Assembly (NCBI GenBank): GCA_023436685.1
Contig: JAEZIL010000275.1
Location: 1 to 9,235, forward strand
Source: Bacteroidota bacterium
Lineage (GTDB): Bacteria; Bacteroidota; Bacteroidia; Chitinophagales; Chitinophagaceae
Length of the DNA: 9,235 bases
Direction of reading: 5' to 3'
Below, piece after piece: positions 5,604 through 9,235 of this stretch. The translations under genes and the position numbers were made by a program. The notes beneath the pieces were generated by a model that saw nothing but the letters and a program-made list of their open reading frames with translations, searched no databases and was not told where the DNA came from. The stretch's first letter is position 1, and every line of letters begins with the position of its first letter.

Positions 5604-8600
5604 ATGAGAAAGCTAACCAAACTTTTACTGGTGCCGTGCCTGTTCTTACTCGGCATGGTCATCCGCCCCCAAAAGGCAGAAGCATCGCACGCTGCAGGTG
5701 CCGAAATAGTGTACGAGCACATTAGTGGCACTACCTATCGCTTTATCGTTAAATTCTACCGCGACTGTGATGGTATCCCTACACCTACAGCATTCCAGGT
5801 ATGCTTTTACAATCCATGTACCGGCGCAAAGTTCAGCACCCAGGCCGACCTTTATACCGGCCTGATCCCTAACACAAATCCGGGTTTGCCACCTGTACCA
5901 AATGGCACACCTGTATCAGCCGGTTGTTCTGACATCAAAACAAAATGCGATTCTCCCGCTTCCGTTATCAAAGGTTACCAGGAATGGTGGTATGTATGCA
6001 CCCAGGATCTCGTTGATACCTGTAATGCATGGAGGTTCGCCATATCTGAACCATCTCGCAATAGCGGTCAATTAAATATTAATGGCGGAGATAACCTGTA
6101 TGTAGAAACTACATTTGACAATGACTATGCGCCGGGCAATAATTCACCATATTTTGCCAATAAACCAATACCTTTCTGCTGCGAGGGCCAGGCTTTCAGC
6201 TACAACAACCTGGCTACCGACCCCGACGGTGACTCGCTCTCACATAAAATGATAATACCTTTAAACGGCACAGACTGTAGCGCAGGGTTATCATCATGCA
6301 CACCTCTTGTAACTGTACCGCCAATCAATGCATTAAATAATCCTTTACCCTGCAATAATACTTTCGTTATATCGCCCACTACCGGCCAAATGAACTTCAC
6401 ACCCAGCACAGCAGGTTTTGCAACCATTACCGAGCTGGTGGAAGAATGGCGCAACGGCCATAAGATTGGTAGCATTATCCGCGATATGCAAGTACAGATA
6501 TTACCAGCACCTTGTTCTAGTGTACCTCTTCTACCGGTTAATTCAACCGGCACGCCTATTGGCTGTATATGGACAGGTACCCGCTTTGAAGGTTGCGTAG
6601 AACAACCTATGAGTTTCCAATTCAGCGGTTCTTCTCCGGCAAGTGACGCTGTACTTATAGCACGTGATGACCACAACGGTACCAGGGTATTCCCTCCGGG
6701 CAATAATGTAACTGTTACCTATACAGGCCAAAGAACCAAAAATGTTACGGGTACCTTCACATGGACACCTACAGCTACTATGGCTGGGTCGCATTATATG
6801 ACTGTTACTATTACCGACTCTACCTGCCGCCCTCCAGGTATCCTGTACAACAGCTTCCATACTATTGAGATCTTTATATGGCCTGGTACGGAAGCATTTA
6901 AAGATACAGCGATATGCCCCGGTGACATAGCTTCGCTGGCTGCGATAGGTGGTGGCGATTTCGAATGGACCGTTCTTAGCGGCACACCGGGATCACTGAC
7001 CCCTGCCGTAGGCCCTAACGTTACCGCATCGCCTGCAGTACCAACCGTTTACCAGGTTGAATCTAAACTGACAGACTTCTGTGCCCGCAATAAAGACACT
7101 GTAACCGTAGATGTATTGCCGGTACCACAGTTTACCGAAATGATAGATAAGATCACCTGTCCCGGTACAGCAATAGTACTGGATCCGCAAGTGGTGCAAA
7201 ACCCCGGTGTAACCTATAATGTGAACTGGTCTCCGGCTACTTACCTGAGCAGTACAACCGGTTTCACGGTAACTTCAATACCTGCAGATAATATTACATA
7301 CTATGTATCGATAGAAGCCAGCAACAGTGTTTGTAAAGCATTTGATACCGTAGTGGTGGATGTACTGGATGGCTTTACCATACTGACCCCCGATACAGCT
7401 ATATGCCTGGGTGGCAAAGTGCCTGTACGTGCAACGGGCGACCCACGCTACAACTGGCAATGGGAAACGAACGACCCGAGCGCCAATGGTGTATTTGATG
7501 ATGCTACCATCCTGACACCGGTGATCACCCCTACCCCTAACAATGGCGGTATCGGTACCTGGACCTATACTTTGCGTGCCTCTTACCCCGGCTGCCCACA
7601 AGACAGCGTAAGCGACATAACCATAGATGTGCAACCGATACCAAGTGTAACGGTAGATGAAGACACCCGTATCTGCTTTGGCGATACCATGCTGATGCAC
7701 GGACAGGTAACACCGGACTATGCAGGCTATACTTATAGCTGGACACCGGGCCTTGCCCTGGATGACCCAAGCATACTTGGCCCTATCTTCTCGGCACTGA
7801 ATGTAGGAGAAACAGAACTGACCCTGAAGGTAAGCACCAGTGCAGGCTGCCAGGATGAGGACAAGGTAAAGCTGACCGTACTGCCTGCTGACTTCATATT
7901 CCTGAGCAATGATACGGCTATATGCCCCGGCGATACCACACAACTGGCTATGACGGGTGTGGGACTGGAATCGTTCTTCTGGGCTGCCGATGACGCGATC
8001 AGCGATGTGAACTCAAGCACACCATATGTATATCCGTCAACTACCAGGGACTATATAGTATATGGCCGTGATACCAATACCTGCTTCGATACCCAGATGG
8101 TACATATAGTGGTAAGGCCTGCGCCTATCGTATCGCTACCCGACAGTGTGGTACTGTACCCTGGTCAAACGTACACGATGAATCCTATAGGTAATGCTAC
8201 TTACTACAGCTGGTTCCCACCTGTGGGTTTGAGTGCAGCAAACATATCTAACCCTGTGGCCAGCCCGCTGGTGAACACAAGGTACATAGTAACTGCTACT
8301 ACCGAGGCTAACTGTAGTGTGACTGATTCGATAGATATCATTATCTCCGCTGAAAGCCTGATAGATATGCCGAATGCTTTTGCACCTGGAAGCAGGAACC
8401 TGCTGAAGCCCGTACGCCTGGGCGATGTAGAGCTGAAGAGCTTTACTATCTACAACAGGTGGGGAGCCAAAGTGTATGAAAGCAGCGATATCAACCAGGG
8501 ATGGGATGGTAAGTTCAACAACGAGCCACAACCTATGGGAGTGTATATCTACACTATCGAAGCACTGACACCAACAGGTAAGAAATTTACCAAACAAGGT

Positions 8601-8621
8601 AATATTACCCTGATCAGATAG
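5604..8621 (+). CDS. Large secreted modular surface protein with type B T9SS sorting domain
   Basis: A 1005-residue exported protein. Residues 1-27 are a signal peptide (KLLLVPCLFLLGMVI core, likely cut at AEA/SH). The N-terminal module begins SHAAGAEIVYEH and is followed by FYRDCDG (51-57), a start seen in many large Bacteroidota surface proteins. It is Cys-rich: 16 Cys between residues 28 and 430. A DPDGDSL motif (206-212) resembles those in cadherin/Ig-like adhesin domains that bind calcium. Residues 434 to about 915 hold six Ig/PKD-like repeats. Residues 920-1005 (MPNAFAP, FTIYNRWGAKVYES, WDGKFNNEPQPMGVYIYTIE) match the gliding-motility-associated C-terminal domain that directs export and cell-surface retention through T9SS. 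No catalytic motif is visible, so adhesion or a structural surface role is the best inference. The ATG at 5604 is chosen because the signal peptide starts there. Leucine codon use changes near residue 420. A strong terminator follows 22 bp after the stop. Confidence 0.92.
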   Translation: MRKLTKLLLVPCLFLLGMVIRPQKAEASHAAGAEIVYEHISGTTYRFIVKFYRDCDGIPTPTAFQVCFYNPCTGAKFSTQADLYTGLIPNTNPGLPPVPNGTPVSAGCSDIKTKCDSPASVIKGYQEWWYVCTQDLVDTCNAWRFAISEPSRNSGQLNINGGDNLYVETTFDNDYAPGNNSPYFANKPIPFCCEGQAFSYNNLATDPDGDSLSHKMIIPLNGTDCSAGLSSCTPLVTVPPINALNNPLPCNNTFVISPTTGQMNFTPSTAGFATITELVEEWRNGHKIGSIIRDMQVQILPAPCSSVPLLPVNSTGTPIGCIWTGTRFEGCVEQPMSFQFSGSSPASDAVLIARDDHNGTRVFPPGNNVTVTYTGQRTKNVTGTFTWTPTATMAGSHYMTVTITDSTCRPPGILYNSFHTIEIFIWPGTEAFKDTAICPGDIASLAAIGGGDFEWTVLSGTPGSLTPAVGPNVTASPAVPTVYQVESKLTDFCARNKDTVTVDVLPVPQFTEMIDKITCPGTAIVLDPQVVQNPGVTYNVNWSPATYLSSTTGFTVTSIPADNITYYVSIEASNSVCKAFDTVVVDVLDGFTILTPDTAICLGGKVPVRATGDPRYNWQWETNDPSANGVFDDATILTPVITPTPNNGGIGTWTYTLRASYPGCPQDSVSDITIDVQPIPSVTVDEDTRICFGDTMLMHGQVTPDYAGYTYSWTPGLALDDPSILGPIFSALNVGETELTLKVSTSAGCQDEDKVKLTVLPADFIFLSNDTAICPGDTTQLAMTGVGLESFFWAADDAISDVNSSTPYVYPSTTRDYIVYGRDTNTCFDTQMVHIVVRPAPIVSLPDSVVLYPGQTYTMNPIGNATYYSWFPPVGLSAANISNPVASPLVNTRYIVTATTEANCSVTDSIDIIISAESLIDMPNAFAPGSRNLLKPVRLGDVELKSFTIYNRWGAKVYESSDINQGWDGKFNNEPQPMGVYIYTIEALTPTGKKFTKQGNITLIR
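6903..8360 (+). repeat. Six tandem Ig/PKD-like modules within the T9SS protein
   Basis: Each module opens with a related motif: DTAICPGD (residue 434), DKITCPGT (515), DTAICLGG (597), DTRICFGD (687), DTAICPGD (770) and DSVVLYPG (847). Module starts are 77-90 residues apart; in DNA they lie at 6903, 7146, 7392, 7662, 7911 and 8142. The first five pair the opening Cys with a second Cys 53-63 residues later (438/493, 519/577, 601/664, 691/749, 774/827), shortly before a D-x-V-like closing strand, which suggests a disulfide in each. The sixth keeps only the second Cys (904). The 8360 end is approximate. Confidence 0.8.
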
Positions 8622-8643
8622 ATAACTTAGGTAAAAATATAAG

Positions 8644-8671
8644 AAAGGCCCGGCTGATCAGCCGGGCCTTT
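8644..8671 (+). terminator. Strong intrinsic terminator of the T9SS protein gene
   Basis: A perfect palindrome at 8645-8670, extended by one A-T pair on each side. The GC-rich stem half is AAGGCCCGGCT with a GATC loop, and the right arm runs into TTTTGTTT on the plus strand. It lies 22 bp after the stop codon at 8619-8621, as expected for a plus-strand terminator. The minus strand has a T-run only about ten bases past the stem, so termination that way is less likely. Confidence 0.9.
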
Positions 8672-8846
8672 TGTTTGGCAGAATTGTAGGTATTAAGATT
8701 GTAATAGCAAATGCATAAAGGATAAATTACTTGAGGGTATCAACTTCTTTTTGATAATTACCCTGGATGATTAGATTAATGCACTGTTGAAGGATAAGAT
8801 CTCCTTGGTACGTTGATTAGGCTAATCCCCGCAGATTTCGCATGCA

Positions 8847-8874
8847 AAAGGGATGAACAAACGTTCATCCCTTT
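8847..8874 (-). terminator. Intrinsic terminator of the downstream T9SS cargo gene
   Basis: Perfect 12-bp arms, AAAGGGATGAAC and GTTCATCCCTTT, around a 4-nt loop. On the minus strand the stem begins 20 bp after the stop at 8895 and ends in TTTTG, a short T-tract. Position and symmetry fit a terminator for the gene at 8895-9235. It could also act on plus-strand read-through, where the following bases are AATTAA. Confidence 0.75.
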
Positions 8875-8894
8875 AATTAAGTCGTGATTTGATC

Positions 8895-9235
8895 TTATTC
8901 GATAACCAATCTTTCCTGATGTATGGGCTTACCATCAACCGCTATTTTTATCATGTATATACCCGGTACAATATCAGGTAGGCGTAGATAGTTGTTTAAT
9001 CCGTTAGCCTCGCCTAAATATATATTAGCTATAATTTGACCGTAAATATTCAGCAGTACAACCGATACTTTGGCATTGCTAACTATACTGTTTGATAAAG
9101 AAACTTTTACCTGGTCTTTGGCGGGGTTAGGATAGATTTTCGTTTCAGCACCGCGATTTACAAATTCCTGTACTCCTGTTGTTTGCTCTTCACGGTATAC
9201 AGGCGTGAAAGGGTCACATTTTGTTTCTGTACCGG
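8895..9235 (-). CDS. T9SS cargo protein with type A sorting domain, 3' part only
   Basis: Reading the reverse strand from the window edge gives 112 residues and a TAA stop at 8897-8895; the start lies beyond 9235. Residues 33-112 form a classic Por secretion system C-terminal sorting domain: IYPNPAKDQVKVSL, then VVLLNIYGQII, then LPDIVPGIYMIKIAVDGKPI and the final HQERLVIE. This domain directs passage of the outer membrane through T9SS and is normally removed by the sortase PorU, with attachment to an anionic lipopolysaccharide. The preceding 32 residues (with KCDPFTPVYREE) look like the linker and end of the cargo. The cargo identity, enzyme or adhesin, cannot be told from this part. It converges on the type B sorted protein and has its own terminator 20 bp after the stop. 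Confidence 0.92.
   Translation of the reverse strand, partial: GTETKCDPFTPVYREEQTTGVQEFVNRGAETKIYPNPAKDQVKVSLSNSIVSNAKVSVVLLNIYGQIIANIYLGEANGLNNYLRLPDIVPGIYMIKIAVDGKPIHQERLVIE

Noticed and set aside
7275..7943. Long open frame on the minus strand inside the T9SS protein gene
   Set aside because: It is antisense to the conserved repeat region, its translation is rich in Cys, Tyr and Arg with no recognisable domain, and it mirrors the repeats of the real gene.
8734..8764. AGGGTATCAA / TTGATA-ATTA-CCCT imperfect hairpin between the two T9SS genes
   Set aside because: It needs a 4-nt bulge, has weak AT pairing and no T-tract; both genes already have better terminators.
8812..8826. GATTAG-G-CTAATC short palindrome
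   Set aside because: Six-bp arms in a short spacer between two terminators; no partner site or function can be supported.

Overview
The window looks like a chromosomal segment of a Bacteroidota bacterium, probably of the Chitinophagaceae/Chitinophagales type. The evidence is two secreted proteins with type IX secretion (T9SS) sorting domains, an N-terminal module starting 'SHAAGAEIVYEH' that is common in large Bacteroidota surface proteins, an ECF sigma factor followed at once by a small putative membrane-protein gene, a TAnnTTTG-like promoter and no strong Shine-Dalgarno sites. No phage, transposon, CRISPR, tRNA or rRNA is visible.

Layout. 1-182 (minus) is the 5' end of a small protein gene of unknown function. 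194-769 (minus) is an ECF sigma-70 factor that appears to start at TTG and lies 11 bp upstream of that gene. 770-931 is the sigma leader, with two short inverted repeats. 932-5324 (minus) is a compact three-gene operon: ABC ATPase (4515-5324), multi-spanning ABC-2-like permease (2837-4522, overlapping by 8 bp) and a leukotriene A4 hydrolase-type M1 aminopeptidase lipoprotein (932-2818, after 18 bp). 5325-5603 is a divergent intergenic region with a candidate promoter for the operon. 5604-8621 (plus) is a 1005-residue secreted modular protein with six C-terminal Ig/PKD-like repeats and a gliding-motility-type (type B) sorting domain, followed by a strong terminator. 8895-9235 (minus) is the 3' end of a second T9SS cargo with a type A sorting domain, with its own terminator.

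How the genes may work together. The ATPase and permease should form one inner-membrane transporter. The aminopeptidase is predicted to be tethered outside the cytoplasm and to trim N-terminal residues from peptides; its co-transcription suggests a link between peptide processing and transport or envelope maintenance, but the substrate cannot be read from sequence. The two T9SS cargoes belong to a separate, cell-surface theme. I see no clear new defence or mobile system. The points most worth a second look are the transporter-aminopeptidase operon, a sharp shift in leucine codon use inside the 1005-residue protein, and the TTG start and inverted repeats at the sigma gene.
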